Part shown: in pieces, positions 37,349 to 47,660 of the stretch
How the letters are laid out: each line of letters opens with the position of its first letter
How positions within the stretch are numbered: the stretch's first letter is position 1
Source of the DNA: Eimeria necatrix
Taxonomy: Eukaryota; Apicomplexa; Conoidasida; Eucoccidiorida; Eimeriidae
Direction of reading: 5' to 3'
Assembly: GCF_000499385.1 (NCBI RefSeq)
Contig: NW_013654910.1
Coordinates: 20,516 to 84,515 of the forward strand
DNA: 64,000 bases
The notes under the pieces: generated by a model
The model's database searches: none
What the model saw: the letters and a program-made list of their open reading frames with translations, nothing else
What the model was told of the DNA's origin: nothing
Made by a program: the position numbers and the translations under genes

Positions 37349-40300
37349 ACAGCAGCAACAGCCCACCTGATATAAGCCTTGATGTGCTTAATCTCCAAAC
37401 TGCACTCCAGGCGGCCCCAGGGGCCCCTCCCGTCCACATGCTCAAGGCCCACTCTGAATCGGCTGTGGCGCGCTGGGTATGACGGGTCTTGGGGGGCCCC
37501 TGCGCAATTAAAACATATAAACAATTTAAACTTAATATTACTATAAATAAAGTTACTACAAAGAAACCTTGCAGCCCCACGCAGCAGCTGGGGGCCCCTT
37601 AGAAAGAGTTAACAGCCAATTATTGAGGCCCTAGCTCGAGCTACACTTCCTCCACGGCCCCGAGTTTGCATGCATGTGTCTACGCTGCAGCTTGCTGGGC
37701 CTAGCCCTCGGCTCTAAGCCCTAAACCCTAAACCCTAAACCCTAAACCCTAAACCCTAGCGCGCAAGTTGCTGAAACCCTCGAAAGCCCCTAGAGGCGCT
37801 TTTGAGGGCCCCCAGCAGCAAAGCCCGGGGGCTCCGCTGGCACTTGCTGCTGAGCTATCCCTAGCTGTCTCCTTTCCCCAGGAGCAGCAAACTCCCCTCA
37901 GCCCCCCCACACTATTGTGCATGCAGGGCCCCCTCTGCATGCAGGGCCTCCTCTGCATGCAGGGCCTCCTCTGCATGCAGGGCCCCCTCTGCATGCAGGG
38001 GCCCCTCTGCATGCAGGGGCCCCTCTGCATGCAGGGCCCCCTCTGCATGCAGGGGCCCCTCTGCATGCAGGGGCCCCTCTGCATGCAGGGGCCCCTCTGC
38101 ATGCAGGGGCTCCTCTGCATGCAGGGGCTCCTCTGCATGCAGGGGCCCCTCTGCATGCAGGGGCCCCTCTGCATGCAGGGGCCCCTCTGCATGCAGCAGC
38201 AGAGCAGCAACTAAGGGTTGAAAGCTCACCGCCGGAAGCGCCGTCTTGCATGGCGTCTTTGACAATTTGGTAAAGGTCTTCGAATCGAATAACTCCAAAA
38301 GCCAGAACTTGTCCAGTGCCTTCGTCGGAGACTTCAAAGCCAATCACGTGCTGCGCTATTCTGTCTCTGTCTAGCCGGAAAGTTTGCCCAGGACAAGTCA
38401 AGTAGGCATAGGCCTGGAGGCAGCAAAGAGCAGCAGCAGCAGCAGCAGCAGCAGCGGCAGCAGCAGCAGCAGCGGGCCTTAGGCGCTGTGGGGACTCCCG
38501 TGCAAAACGCATGCAATACGCATGCATTATCTGCTGCTATTGGTGTTTGCAAATCGCCACTTCTACACAAACTAATGCATGCAGCTGGGCAAAGATTAAT
38601 CCCACAAGCGAGTCTTTAGGCCCACAAAAAAGGCCCAAGACTTGCAGCTAAACCCTAAGACACAAACAGGAAAAATGGCTTGCTGGGGCAGAGGTGTGGG
38701 GCCCCACAGATAAACAGATGCACACACTCGGGGACAGAAGGGCCCACAGAAGCCCTCAAGTCCGAGGTAAAGAGGGCCCCGAACGGGGGCCGCTCAGGGG
38801 CCCCCCTGGGGGCCCCTAGAACCCCAAAGGGGCTCCCAAGGGGCCCCCAGAGGGGCCCCCCAAGGGGCCCCCAGAGAGGCCCCCCAAGGGGCCCCCAGAG
38901 GGGCCCCCAAAAGCCCCAAACGCATGCATGCACCCACCTGGCGGTCCGCGTCGCGCAACTCCGAAGGCGTCACCAGCGTTGGCCGCCCCCGAAAGGAAAC
39001 GTCTGAGTAGACTCGCCTGCCAGTGCGCATGGCGACTTCTCTTGCCTGCAGCAGCCAGCGAAGTGCATGCACAGTTTGCATGCGTTTGTCTTTGTTTTTG
39101 CAGGGAAAAGGGCAAACATTGCTTCGTTTGGAAAGAAATTCAAAGTGCATCTCCACAGAAAGCTGCACAGGCCCCCACTCCAACTGGCGCATGCACGCAT
39201 GCGCTACTCATCAAAAGCCAGGATTTGGGCGGCAGGGGAGGGCCCACAGCTGCAGCAGCAGCTGCAGCAGCAGCTGCAGCAGCAGCTGCAGCAGCAGCAA
39301 CTGCAGCAGCCCCATCGCTCCACTGGAGAATCCTTAGGGGCCCCTGGCTCTAGAACTGTCCCCTGCTGCCCCCACGGGGGCCCCATGTGGGGTTAAGGGC
39401 TCCTCCTAGGGGAGCCCAGGGGCCCCTCTGTGACTGCCGGAGGGTCCCACGTGGGGCCCCGGGGGGCCCCGTGGCTCTTGGGGGCCCCTTGGGCCCTCGG
39501 GCAAGGCTTACTAAATGGGCTTTCTGGCCGAAGTGAGCCGCCACTGTAAACCTGCACTCCGTTTGTTTGAGAGAGTCCACGAGCTGCGAGAAGACGCGGG
39601 AATGACCGTGGTCAAAAGAAACCGTGCGTTTGCGGCCCAAGGCGCTGCAAAGCCCCAAAACACAGCCGCGTCGCCCATGCATGCAGACTGCGCATGCATG
39701 CAGGCATGCATGCATGCATGCATGCATGCATGCATGATGCATGCGCGGGTGCTCGCATGCATGTGTGTTTGCGTCTACGTTGCATGCACAGAGTGGACGC
39801 AGGCGCCACGCGCATGCGCAGCCTGCATGCAGCGCTGCACGCACGCGTGCCTGCACGTATGCATGCATGCATGCACGCATGCATGCATGCACACATGCAT
39901 GCATGCATGCATGCGTGCATGCATGCGTGCATGCATGCGTGCATGCATGCGTGCATGCATGCGGACCTGCCGGGAGCGTAGACGCTGGGGTCTTGGCAGG
40001 GGACTGCGAAGACGTGGAGCTGGAGGTCCTCGAGCTCGATGGGGATGGAGAAGTGGCTGGCGGTCTTTGCGAACTTGCGGAGGAAAATGTCGAGGGAAGA
40101 AACGCGGGTGGGGACGCACTTGCTGAGGAGCAGCAAAGGGTAGTCCGTGATGGAGAGGCGGGGCCCCAAGATGAACTCTGCGGACCAGCGACTCTGGTCA
40201 ATGAGCCGCCCCTGCGCGCTGAAGAAGATCAGCCGGACTCTGTACTTTTTGTGCATTTGGAGTTCGTAGTCCTGCGCGACTTCGAGGTGGACGGGCCCGG

Positions 40301-43060
40301 GGTGCCGCGAAGGCAAAAACAGCTCTTTTTGGTTAAGTCCGAACTCGTGCACCGAAGTCACTTTGCTCGTGTTCAAGTAAACATAAATTTCTTCTTTGCT
40401 GCACTCCGCCATGCGGCTGCGGTCATTGGCTGCGTCCGCCCACGCAGCCAGCGCTGGCTTCATGTGCACTCCCATCCACGCTGCGGGCTGCGGGCAGTCC
40501 CCAGTGGACCACCGCAGCAAAATCCCGTGCGCCGGGTGGTCCACTGGTACCACCATCAGGTTCCACGCCCCCGCCTCCGCCGCGCTCAGCGCCGCTGCAC
40601 GCAAACCCCCACCCCCAAACCCCCAAGCGCCTCTCCGCCAAAACCCGCCTTTCTCACACACTACCCAGCCCTCCAGGGGCCCCTGCCGGCCTCCGGGGGC
40701 CCCTAGGGGCCCCTGGGGGCCCTTGGGGGCCCCTGGGGGCCCCTGGGGGTCCCCGAAGCAGCAGTGGGGCGCGCCGCTGCGACTCAGGGGGGCCCCCAGG
40801 CCGTGCGCGCGCGCAGGGGCTCTACAAGGCTGCGAGGGGCCCCTCAAGTGCCCACGCAAAAAGCTACAGGGGGCCCTCGGTGGGCACTAGCACTTGGGAG
40901 GGGTGCTTGGGGGCTCTAGGGGCCCCCGAGGGCCCGCGGGGCCTCCAGGGCCCCCGAGGGCCCTAGCTATCTACAGCCGTGGGCTTCCCAAGGGAGCCTC
41001 TAGTCTCCGCGAAGCCCCCCAGAGGCTCCCCGGCAGCTCCGGAGGTCCCCGGGGGACCCGCGGGGGCCCTGGGAGTGTCCGGGAGCCCTGAGGGCCCCCT
41101 GGGGGCCCCCCTGGGGGCCCCCCTGGGGGCCCCCCTGGGGGCCCCCCTGGGGCCCCGTGGATGGGGCGGGGCGGGCTCACAGGGCAGCTCGTGGTCGAGT
41201 CTGTGGCTGGCCGCGCGCATGACGATGGCGTCCGTGTGGGCCTTTCGCAGGCGAGGCAGGAGATTGCTGAAGCAAACGTAGACGGCCCCGCAGGCGAGGG
41301 CGAGGGCGGCCAAAATGCTGATGACGATGGCCACCACGAAGGACCATGTGTCCCGCAGCCTGCACGCACCGCCTCCGCCGTCAGCTGGCTAGCTAGCTGG
41401 CTGGCTAGCTGGCTGGCTAGCTGGCTGGCTAGCTGGCTGGCTAGCTGGCTGGCTAGCTGGCTGGCAGCTAGCCACAGCTGTACTGCCATCGCTAGCCAGC
41501 CACAGATAGCCGCACACAGCTAGCTCGCCCGCCCTCCACCAACTCAGATAGCTAGCTAGCCAGCTAGCTAGCTGGCAGCTAGTCAGAGCTGTACTGCCAT
41601 CGCTAGCTAGCCACAGAAAGCCAGCCACAGCTACTTCGCCACAGATATCTCGCCACTGCTAGCTAGCCACAGCTACCCTGCCACCGCTAGCTACCCACAG
41701 CTATCTTGCCACCGCTAGTCGGCCCCAGCTAGCTACCCCGATCTAGCCGTCCCGAGCTAGCTATCCCGAGCTACCTATCCGCAGCTAGCCAGCGCTGGCT
41801 AGCTAGCTAGCGGCGCGTGGGGCTCACGAGACGTGGACTTTGATGAGGGCGTCGTTGAGGACGGCGAAGCGGATTTGGGGAGAAGTGGAGTTTTTGCTCC
41901 AAACGAAAAGAGTGCTTTGAGTGCGGGCCTCTGCGAGGGCCTCCCACAACACCAAAAAGGCGTCTTCAACAATATCTTCTTTGCACTGCCCGGGGCCCTT
42001 CACCAGCCCCACGTATTCGCCCCCCACGGCCTCGCTCTCCTTGTCCTCGCCCTCCGCCAGCCGCCGCGCCTGAGACGCAGCGTTAGGGTTTAGGGTTTAG
42101 GGTTTAGGGTTTGGGGTTTTGTTGGGTGCCGGCGTGGCGCCGCTTGGTGGTCGTGGGTTTCGCTTCCAGGGTTTGCGGTTTAGGGTTTCTGGCTGGCCGT
42201 CGCCCGGCGGTGCGTCTCGGTGGCGAGGGTTTAGGGTTTAGGGTTTAGGGTTTGGAGATGTTAGGAGGACTCACTGGGGCTGCGGGATCGGGTCCCTGCG
42301 CGTCCGCGTCGGCGTAGGCGGTGGGGGGCGGCACGAGTGCTGCGGGCGCTGCTGCCGCTGCTGCTGCTGCTGCTGCAGCTGCTGCAGCTGCGTGTTGCGC
42401 GTGGGGCGGGTCCGCGCTGCTGTTTGGGGCCCCTTCCTGGGGCCCCCCCTGGGGGCCCCCCTGGGGCCCCCCCTGGGGGCCCCCCTGCGGGGGGTTTGCG
42501 GGTTCGAGGAAGCGGCCGGGGCGCTGGCTGATGGACTTGACGTTTTGGGTGGGCCAGAGGAAGGAAAGGAGGGACTGGAGGAGCGAGTCTTCGGAAGAAG
42601 TGATGATGTCTGGGAGAACATCATCTTGCTGGTCAATGTGGCCGCGGCAGAAGAGGCCGCGGGTCTGCAGCGGGAGGTGCAGCACCCGCGGCTGCAGCAT
42701 CCCCCCCGACAGCAGCACGAACCAGTAAACAGAGCGGAGGTAGGCGTTGCTGCTGAGGACTCGCCAGCTGCCCGGGTGGTCCAGACCAGCCTGGTCCACC
42801 CGTATGATCCAGGGGGCCGCGGGGTCTTCGCGCAGCCACTGCAGCGCGCTGCGCACCCGCAGCAGCGAGTAGTGGTCCAGGTGGGGCTTCCGCTGCTGGT
42901 CCACTCCGGCCCAGGTGTGCATGGGCCACTCGGGGTCTTCGTGGGCCCCCCTGGCGGTGGCATAGACTGCAGACTCTTCTGCGTCTATGTCCAGCTGGAG
43001 GCTCATGAGGCCCGCGAAGAGCGCGGCCACGTCCGCCGGCTGCAGCAGCGCCCGCGCCTC

Positions 43061-43104
<44 letters not shown>

Positions 43105-44161
43105 GGAGCGCGACGCGGACGCTGCCGGAGGCCCTGAAGAGGCTCGCGGCCGCGGTCTCCGCGCTCATGGCCAGACTCAGCGGGTACTGCGACACCACGT
43201 GGACTTGGGCTGTGCGGGACACTATGGCTATGGGGCTGCGGCCATAGGCCGCAGCAGGCCCGTCTAACTCCAAGTACAAATGGCCCGCACTCAGAGTGAA
43301 GCTCATGGCCCGGGCCTCCACAGAGCGAAGCTGCACATAGGCGTGGAAAGCCTCCACGAAGACGGAGGCCCCCCTGAGGGGGACTTGTGCGGAAACGGAG
43401 ATGTAGCGGTCTGCGGGGGCGAAGAGCAGCGCGAGGGCCCCGAAGCGAAAGCCAGGGGCCAGGAAGAAGTCCACGGAGCACTTGTGCCACGGGTCGAAGT
43501 TCCCCATGTGCAGCAGCACCTGCAGCTGCCCCTGGGGGCCCCTCCGCAGCACGGGGGCCCCCGCCTGGCTCGCTGCGCGCTCCTGCAGCCAGGCCCGCAC
43601 CCGCAGGAAGCTCCGGGGGCCCCCCGAGGCCCTGAAGGCCACCCCGCAGTTCTTAAGGTTCAGACTGACATCCTTTTCCGGCTCCAGGGTCACCTCTTCT
43701 GCAAAAACTGCTTCTTTCCACCACTGCAGCACGCTGCTGCAGCACAGCAGCAGGAACAGCAGCAGCCCCAACAGGCTGAACAAAGTGCTGCCCCCCTTCA
43801 CGCAGTTCTGCGGGATCCCCGGCACTTGCGGCACGTTTCGCATGAAGTCCGTCCCCAGCTGCCCCTGCGGCTGCAGGGGCCCCGGCTCGGGGGGGCCCCC
43901 GGGGGGGCCCCCCGGGGGGCCCCCGGGGGGCCCCCGCCAGTCGCTGGGGGGGGCCCCCCCCCCGGGGGGGGGGCCNNNNNNNNNNNNNNNNNNNNNNNNN
44001 NNNNNNNNNNNNNNNNNNNNNNNNNNNNNNNNNNNNNNNNNNNNNNNNNNNNNNNNNNNNNNNNNNNNNNNNNNNGCCCCCCGCCAGTCGCTGGGGGGGC
44101 CCCCCTCCTCGGGGGGGGGCCCCCGCACGCTCTCCGACAGCGACGCCGAGCGGCGGCCCCG

Positions 44162-44194
<33 letters not shown>

Positions 44195-44369
44195 GAACGC
44201 GGGGGGCCCCACAGTCGTCCCCAAACTCCGCAGGGGCCCCGAGTCCCGCCGAGACCCCTGGGAGTCCAGGGGAGTCTCCACTTCGAGGGCCCCCCGGAGA
44301 CTGTCTCCGTGGTGGGTGGCGTGCAGAATGGCTGCTGCTGCGGCGTCCTTCGACGGCAGGCTGCGCGGG

Positions 44370-44410
<41 letters not shown>

Positions 44411-44521
44411 CGACGGGTACTCCCGCGACAGCAACTCCAAGTCCTCCTCGTCCCCTGGAGACACCTGCCGCAGCGGGGTGTACATACGCCCCCGCGTTAT
44501 GCGCTCCGGCCGCGGCTCCAT
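17327..44521 (-). CDS. Giant multi-pass membrane protein with EF-hand and C-terminal Ig-like segment, 38 exons
   Basis: Function not recognised. Exons: 44521-42275, 42069-41828, 41359-41181, 40594-39967, 39644-39512, 39045-38938, 38413-38230, 37472-37367, 36864-36728, 36499-36275, 36191-35707, 35024-34845, 33980-33748, 33266-32900, 32277-32114, 31387-31159, 30929-30768, 30161-30030, 29567-29456, 29204-29090, 28805-28598, 28376-28265, 28027-27855, 27433-27294, 26957-26756, 26300-25824, 25241-25088, 24357-24229, 23646-23356, 23063-22726, 22223-21912, 21023-20839, 20293-19825, 19406-19179, 18846-18657, 18359-18267, 17768-17611, 17434-17327. Every junction is GT-AG and phase-consistent, giving about 3,444 residues. 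Predicted membrane segments lie near residues 240 (LLGLLLFLLLCC), 840, 1800, 1860, 1905, 1935 and 3170. A canonical EF-hand loop lies near 3125 and a He_PIG-like segment near 3280-3400; a basic tail ends at TGA. Exon 1 contains a 100-N gap, so its length and frame there are assumed. The weakest junctions are exon 24 to 25 and those with GTCAGC or GTCCGC donors. It could still be two genes; the unbroken phases argue against that. Confidence 0.7.
17611..18846 (-). other. He_PIG-type Ig-like segment at the C-terminus of the giant protein
   Basis: It is coded by three exons. The motif LPPQTGLLFNRQTG joins across an intron to GIIEGIIPA, matching the known pattern LP-x-GL-x-F-x3-TG-x-I-x-G-x-P of putative Ig (He_PIG) domains. 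The last exon of the segment ends in a strand-like YVIVCRNQAGSARARVTFQ, also typical. Domain naming is from pattern memory and was not searched. Confidence 0.6.
19987..20022 (-). other. EF-hand calcium-binding loop in the giant protein
   Basis: The 12-residue loop reads DINHDLSLSLSE. Positions 1, 3, 5, 7, 9 and 12 are D, N, D, S, S, E, all accepted calcium ligands; position 6 is Leu instead of the common Gly. It is flanked by helical segments (DIKRMFDLM before, LLSGFEVLF after) and followed after about 28 residues by a hydrophobic membrane segment in the same exon. Confidence 0.8.
20580..20835. repeat. Decayed repeat with telomere-like cores in an intron of the giant gene
   Basis: Units built around TCCGCAGC followed by CAAACCCTAATTAC-like sequence recur about six times with much divergence. 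They lie in the intron between exons 32 and 33. Confidence 0.6.
26318..26352. repeat. Telomere-like (AAACCCT)n block, start of the repeat-dense zone
   Basis: About four heptamers in tandem sit upstream of the acceptor of giant-gene exon 26. From here on such blocks recur in most introns; similar ones lie at about 28393-28430, 28546-28576, 29425-29450, 31126-31149, 33581-33611, 33721-33747, 34619-34657 and 34797-34822. Confidence 0.9.
27166..27266. repeat. 10-bp satellite, unit AGCTGTGGCT
   Basis: About nine copies of a GGCTAGCTGT-type unit follow giant-gene exon 24 (minus strand) within the next intron. It belongs to the same GCTAGC-containing family seen elsewhere. Confidence 0.8.
31159..33266 (-). 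other. Central membrane-segment cluster of the giant protein
   Basis: Exons 14, 15 and 16 code four strongly hydrophobic stretches: one at the end of exon 14 (LLVCLQLAIGYGFPVLLVCL), one in exon 15 (LSIFALAALHFLVMTVAIFF) and two in exon 16 (FLTVSLFSVTLGVSSFILWF and a second starting LPYAAMFGSVTFVIYFLW). The two in exon 16 are separated by about 7 residues, as in a helical hairpin. Confidence 0.75.
32640..32880. repeat. GGCTAGCT-type satellite in an intron
   Basis: Irregular repeats of GGCTAGCTGGC/CCAGCTGGCTAGC fill the intron between giant-gene exons 14 and 15, just downstream of exon 14 on the minus strand. Confidence 0.8.
34080..34160. repeat. TGCATGCA-rich tract in an intron
   Basis: Clustered ATGCATGCATTGC words occur upstream of the acceptor of giant-gene exon 13, followed by an AT-rich tract reaching about 34450. 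Confidence 0.6.
35215..35690. repeat. About 33-bp minisatellite with CAG runs in an intron
   Basis: Units contain AGCTTGTGTCGCAGCAGC followed by TTAATTAGC or TAATGAGC. They recur about a dozen times in the intron between exons 11 and 12. Most frames stay open across it, which creates long false peptides. Confidence 0.85.
36219..36253. repeat. Telomere-like (AAACCCT)n block in an intron
   Basis: Five heptamers lie between exon 10 and the acceptor of exon 11 in the giant gene. Nearby blocks are at about 36520-36558 and 36684-36719; the latter begins about ten bases after the donor of exon 9. Confidence 0.9.
36874..37218. repeat. 17-bp minisatellite containing TGCATGCA
   Basis: About 20 tandem copies of CATTGCATGCAGTGGGG (T/C/A variants at the fourth base) fill the intron between exons 8 and 9 of the giant gene. 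The unit length is not a multiple of three and holds no stop, so several frames on both strands stay open. Confidence 0.95.
37717..37758. repeat. Telomere-like (AAACCCT)n block in an intron
   Basis: Six heptamers lie in the intron between exons 7 and 8 of the giant gene. Confidence 0.9.
37918..38197. repeat. 18-bp minisatellite joining TGCATGCA and GGGGCCCC
   Basis: About 15 copies of CTCTGCATGCAGGGGCCC with small variants lie in the same intron as the telomere-like block at 37.7 kb. Both halves of the unit are palindromic words. Confidence 0.95.
38770..38915. repeat. GGGGCCCC palindrome cluster
   Basis: Runs of GGGGCCCCC with short spacers lie in the intron after giant-gene exon 6. Similar clusters are at about 39405-39490 and 40670-41160. 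Confidence 0.85.
39240..39320. repeat. CAGCTGCAGCAG repeat in an intron
   Basis: A tandem of CAGCAGCTGCAG units, palindromic around CAGCTG, lies between exons 5 and 6 of the giant gene. Confidence 0.8.
39675..39965. repeat. (TGCA)n / TGCATGCG array in an intron
   Basis: Near-continuous TGCATGCA words fill most of the intron between exons 4 and 5 of the giant gene. The Met-His-Ala-Cys peptides read from it are artefacts. Confidence 0.9.
41385..41815. repeat. GCTAGCTGGCTG satellite in an intron
   Basis: A regular 12-bp GCTAGCTGGCTG array (about 41385-41465) is followed by degenerate GCTAGC words up to about 41815, between exons 2 and 3 of the giant gene. Confidence 0.9.
42083..42257. repeat. 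Paired telomere-like blocks in the first intron of the giant gene
   Basis: TTTAGGG runs at about 42083-42116 and 42226-42257 flank an unrelated 110-base spacer. The first lies directly upstream (minus strand) of the exon 2 acceptor and the second directly after the exon 1 donor. Confidence 0.9.
43976..44075. other. Assembly gap of 100 N inside exon 1 of the giant gene
   Basis: The run of N is exactly 100 long, which suggests a placeholder length. It is bordered on both sides by GGGGCCCC-type sequence, and the flanking protein frames read PPSDWRG on both sides, pointing to a collapsed or unresolved repeat. True length and frame are unknown. Confidence 0.98.
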
Positions 44522-44611
44522 CTTGGCAGCATTGAAGCAGCAAAAGAAGCAAAACTAATTCAGGCTGCGATGCATAGGCTAAACCTCCCGCTGCTGCTGC
44601 TGCTGCTGCTG

Positions 44612-44645
<34 letters not shown>

Positions 44646-45798
44646 AAACCGAACGGCCGGCCCAGCGGCTGCTGCTGAGCCTTCCGGGGGCCGCTGCAGC
44701 AGCTGGGGCGCAGAAGCGGTGGAGGCGGCAAAGGAAGCGCAGGAAACCGGCAGCAGCCCGCTGCAGCAGCAGCAGCAGCAGCAGCAGCGGCAGCAGCAGC
44801 AGCAGCAGCAGGGGATTGCAGAGCTGCGGGGAGGAAAAGTCAAGGGAGACAAACTTTCAAAACGAATTCATAGGAAATAAAGACAATGACAGGCGCGGCC
44901 GACAGCCAGGGGAGCTGCTAGCGCTGCTGGGGCCCCGAGGGTTGGGGTGTACGTACAGCTGAGCTTGCTAGTTTGTTGTTTGGCGTTTTGCTGCAGTTGA
45001 AAATAAAAAAGAAAAAGAGCAGCAGCAGCAGCAGCAGCAGAAAGAAAGCGAAAGCTTTTGTGGGCGGAGGCCTGGCGAGACCTGCTGCTGCGGCGAGGCA
45101 GCTGCGGTGTACGGACAGCGCGCGGAAGACCTTGCGTGAAACACTTTATTGAAATTTACTTTTTTATTATTCATTTCTACTTTTTAGAAAGAAAGGAAAG
45201 TTAAGAACAGCCCAGAGGCCTCCTGGAGTCGTGGCCCACACGCCACACTCCACCGCGCCAGAGCCATTGCCGTCTGGCGGCCGCCGACCCCCTCCCTTCC
45301 AGTTTTCTCTTGTCTTTAATTCACTTTCTAAGTCTATTAAGCATTTTAATTGCATTTTTTATTCATTTCCCTTCTTAAATGCCGTCGAAGAGCCCCTCTT
45401 GCTCCCTGTCCATTGAGCCGCAGTCGGCAGCGCCAGCCCACGCCAGTGCCTTGTGCTGTTCTTCCGTTTCTTTGCCCCCCAGCTCGACTAAAGCCAACTT
45501 TGACTCAAATTTAACATTTAATTCATAATTTAAATTTGTTTTTATTCATTTTAAACTCTTTTCTGCACTATTTGGCCACAAACGCGCAGCCAACTCGTTG
45601 CCCGCAGACAGTGAGCAGCACCCACCAGCCGCCCCGCAGTGACTGTACACCCTACGCCAAACAAGCAAGCCTGACACTCAGAAAAGCCTTTTTTGCATTT
45701 CATTTATTTTAATTTAATTAATTTGCATTACTCTTCAATGAAATAGATCCCTCCACAACAAGGCACCAGCAGCAGCACGAGCAGCAACACCAGAGCAG

Positions 45799-45847
<49 letters not shown>

Positions 45848-46859
45848 CCTCCCCACTTCAAGTTAGGCACATATTTATTGAACACTTGGCTCATATTTTT
45901 CCTTTTTCAACTTCATTTTGCTGCAGAGTTCTGCTGGTCGCCCTTTGCAGCTCCAAAAGCTGCCTCAGGGCCTCCCTGCTGCAGCGCCTGCAGCCACAGG
46001 GGAGGCCCCAGAAGGTCCTTAGAGCCCCCGTAGGCCCGGGGGGCCCCCTGGGGGCCCCCGGGGGCCCCCCGGGGGCCCCCTGGGGGCCCCTCTAATCGCC
46101 TTCTTCGGCTCTTTGCCACTAATGCACAGAAACGACTGGAAAATGTCATTGCAATAATGGGCAAAGGCGAGAGCCAAATTCAACTAAGTCCGGAACAAAC
46201 TCATAAACAAACTCAGAGTACCTGGTCCTCACAAATCCAGAGGCAGGGGCCCCCGGGGGCCCTCTAAAACCCAGCAAGAGGGGCCCCCAGGGGCCCCTCA
46301 AAGGCCAGTAATAAAGGCATTGGGGGGCCTCTAAATCTCAGCAAGAGAGGCCCCCGGGGGGCCCCTCAAAGCCCAGGAGTAAGGCACCCCAGGGGCCCCT
46401 TTGAAACCGAATGCGAGGGGCCCTTGGGGGCCCCCACAGGCTCCCAAGTGCCCCTCTCTGGGCCCCTGGGGGCCCTTGGGGGCCCCTGGGAGCCCCTAAG
46501 GGCCCCTAAGGGCCCCTGAGGGCCCCTGGGGGCCCATGAGGGCCCCTGGGGGCCTTCTTAAATATGTTTGTAGATTCGAGCACATGCGGAGAGCCAACAT
46601 AAAGAAATGAGAACAAGTCTTTGAGTGTTTGCATGCAAATAAATGCATTTAATGGACTTTGTAGATATAAATAGAATTTTAAAAAGTCCATATTTATTTC
46701 TGGAATTTGCAATGTACCCAAACGTCCATTTATAAGCAAATTATAAGCGTAAAAATGTATTTGTGAGAGGCATATAATGTGAGATAATATATTTCATTAA
46801 ATGCTTTTATAAATGTGCAGTTCAGGTGATGCATGCAAAAACGGAAAAATACTTCATGC

Positions 46860-47043
46860 ATTTGTATATATATATTTATATATATTTATACATATTTATA
46901 TATATTTGTATGTATATATATATATATATTTATATATATATTTATATACATGTGTGTATTTATAATGAATATATATTTATAATGAAAATAATGTATTTTT
47001 GTAGCTTTGGCTACCTATAGTAGATATATATATATATATATGA
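46860..47043. repeat. TATATATTTA low-complexity tract
   Basis: It is built of ATATATTTATATAT-like units and ends in a pure (TA)n run at about 47025-47041. It stands out against the GC-rich repeats on both sides. Confidence 0.85.
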
Positions 47044-47429
47044 ATATGTTTGATAAGTTATGTGCGCCCTCACAATGCACGTCTAAGCACCAGACCTAAC
47101 CCTAAACCCTAAACCCTAAACCCTAAACCCTAGAAAGTAGTGTGGATTGGAAAAGCCCAGCCACGCCATTTCTGTAGCCCCTTAGCCCAAGCAGCTCAGC
47201 CCTAAACCTTAGAGGTTTAGGCTGAGGGTTTGGGGGTTTGGGCTAAACTCTTTTTAGAGTTTACGCTGATAGCGGTTTGGCTGCGGGCATTTCTAGGGTT
47301 TAGGGTTTAGGGTTTAGGGTTAGGGCTTGGAGCATGCAGTAAGCAGCAAAGCGAAAGCTTCACGCAGGAGAGCAGCAGCAAAAGCTGCTGCTTTAGGGTT
47401 TAGGGTTTAGTCTAGAACCACTTCTAGCC

Positions 47430-47660
47430 TAAACCCTAAAATGGCTTTTAGCTTAAACCCTAAAACCACTTCTAGCCTAAACCCTAAAACCGCCTTTAGC
47501 GTAAACCCTAAAATGGCTTTTAGCCTAAACCCTAAAACCGCCTTTAGCGTAAACCCTAAAACCGCTTTTGAGGTAAACCCTAAAACCGCTTTTAGCGTAA
47601 ACCCTAAAATGGCCTTTGGCCCAAACCCTAAAACAGCGTTTAGCGTAAACCCTAGAAGGG
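47430..47660. repeat. 24-bp tandem repeat derived from the telomere-like heptamer
   Basis: About ten units each contain TAAACCCTAAAA followed by CCGCTTTTAGCG or TGGCTTTTAGCC. Because 24 is a multiple of three, one frame reads an eight-residue NPKTAFSV-type repeat; no start or splice context supports a gene. Confidence 0.85.

Noticed and set aside
36853..37482. Long Cys/His/Met-rich frames on both strands in the 17-bp array
   Set aside because: The stop-free unit keeps several frames open, and the array lies inside an intron between phase-matched exons.
36874..38197. CRISPR-like appearance of regularly spaced repeats
   Set aside because: There are no unique spacers, the units are head-to-tail, and the host is a eukaryote. 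It is a minisatellite.
39612..39965. Met-His-Ala-Cys repeat peptides
   Set aside because: They are translations of the TGCATGCA tract within an intron.
43280..44962. 560-residue and related plus-strand frames opposite exon 1 of the giant gene
   Set aside because: High GC and few stop codons make antisense frames long here. They run through the N gap, and the composition is that of a shadow frame. The minus-strand frame has a membrane span, start ATG and donor.
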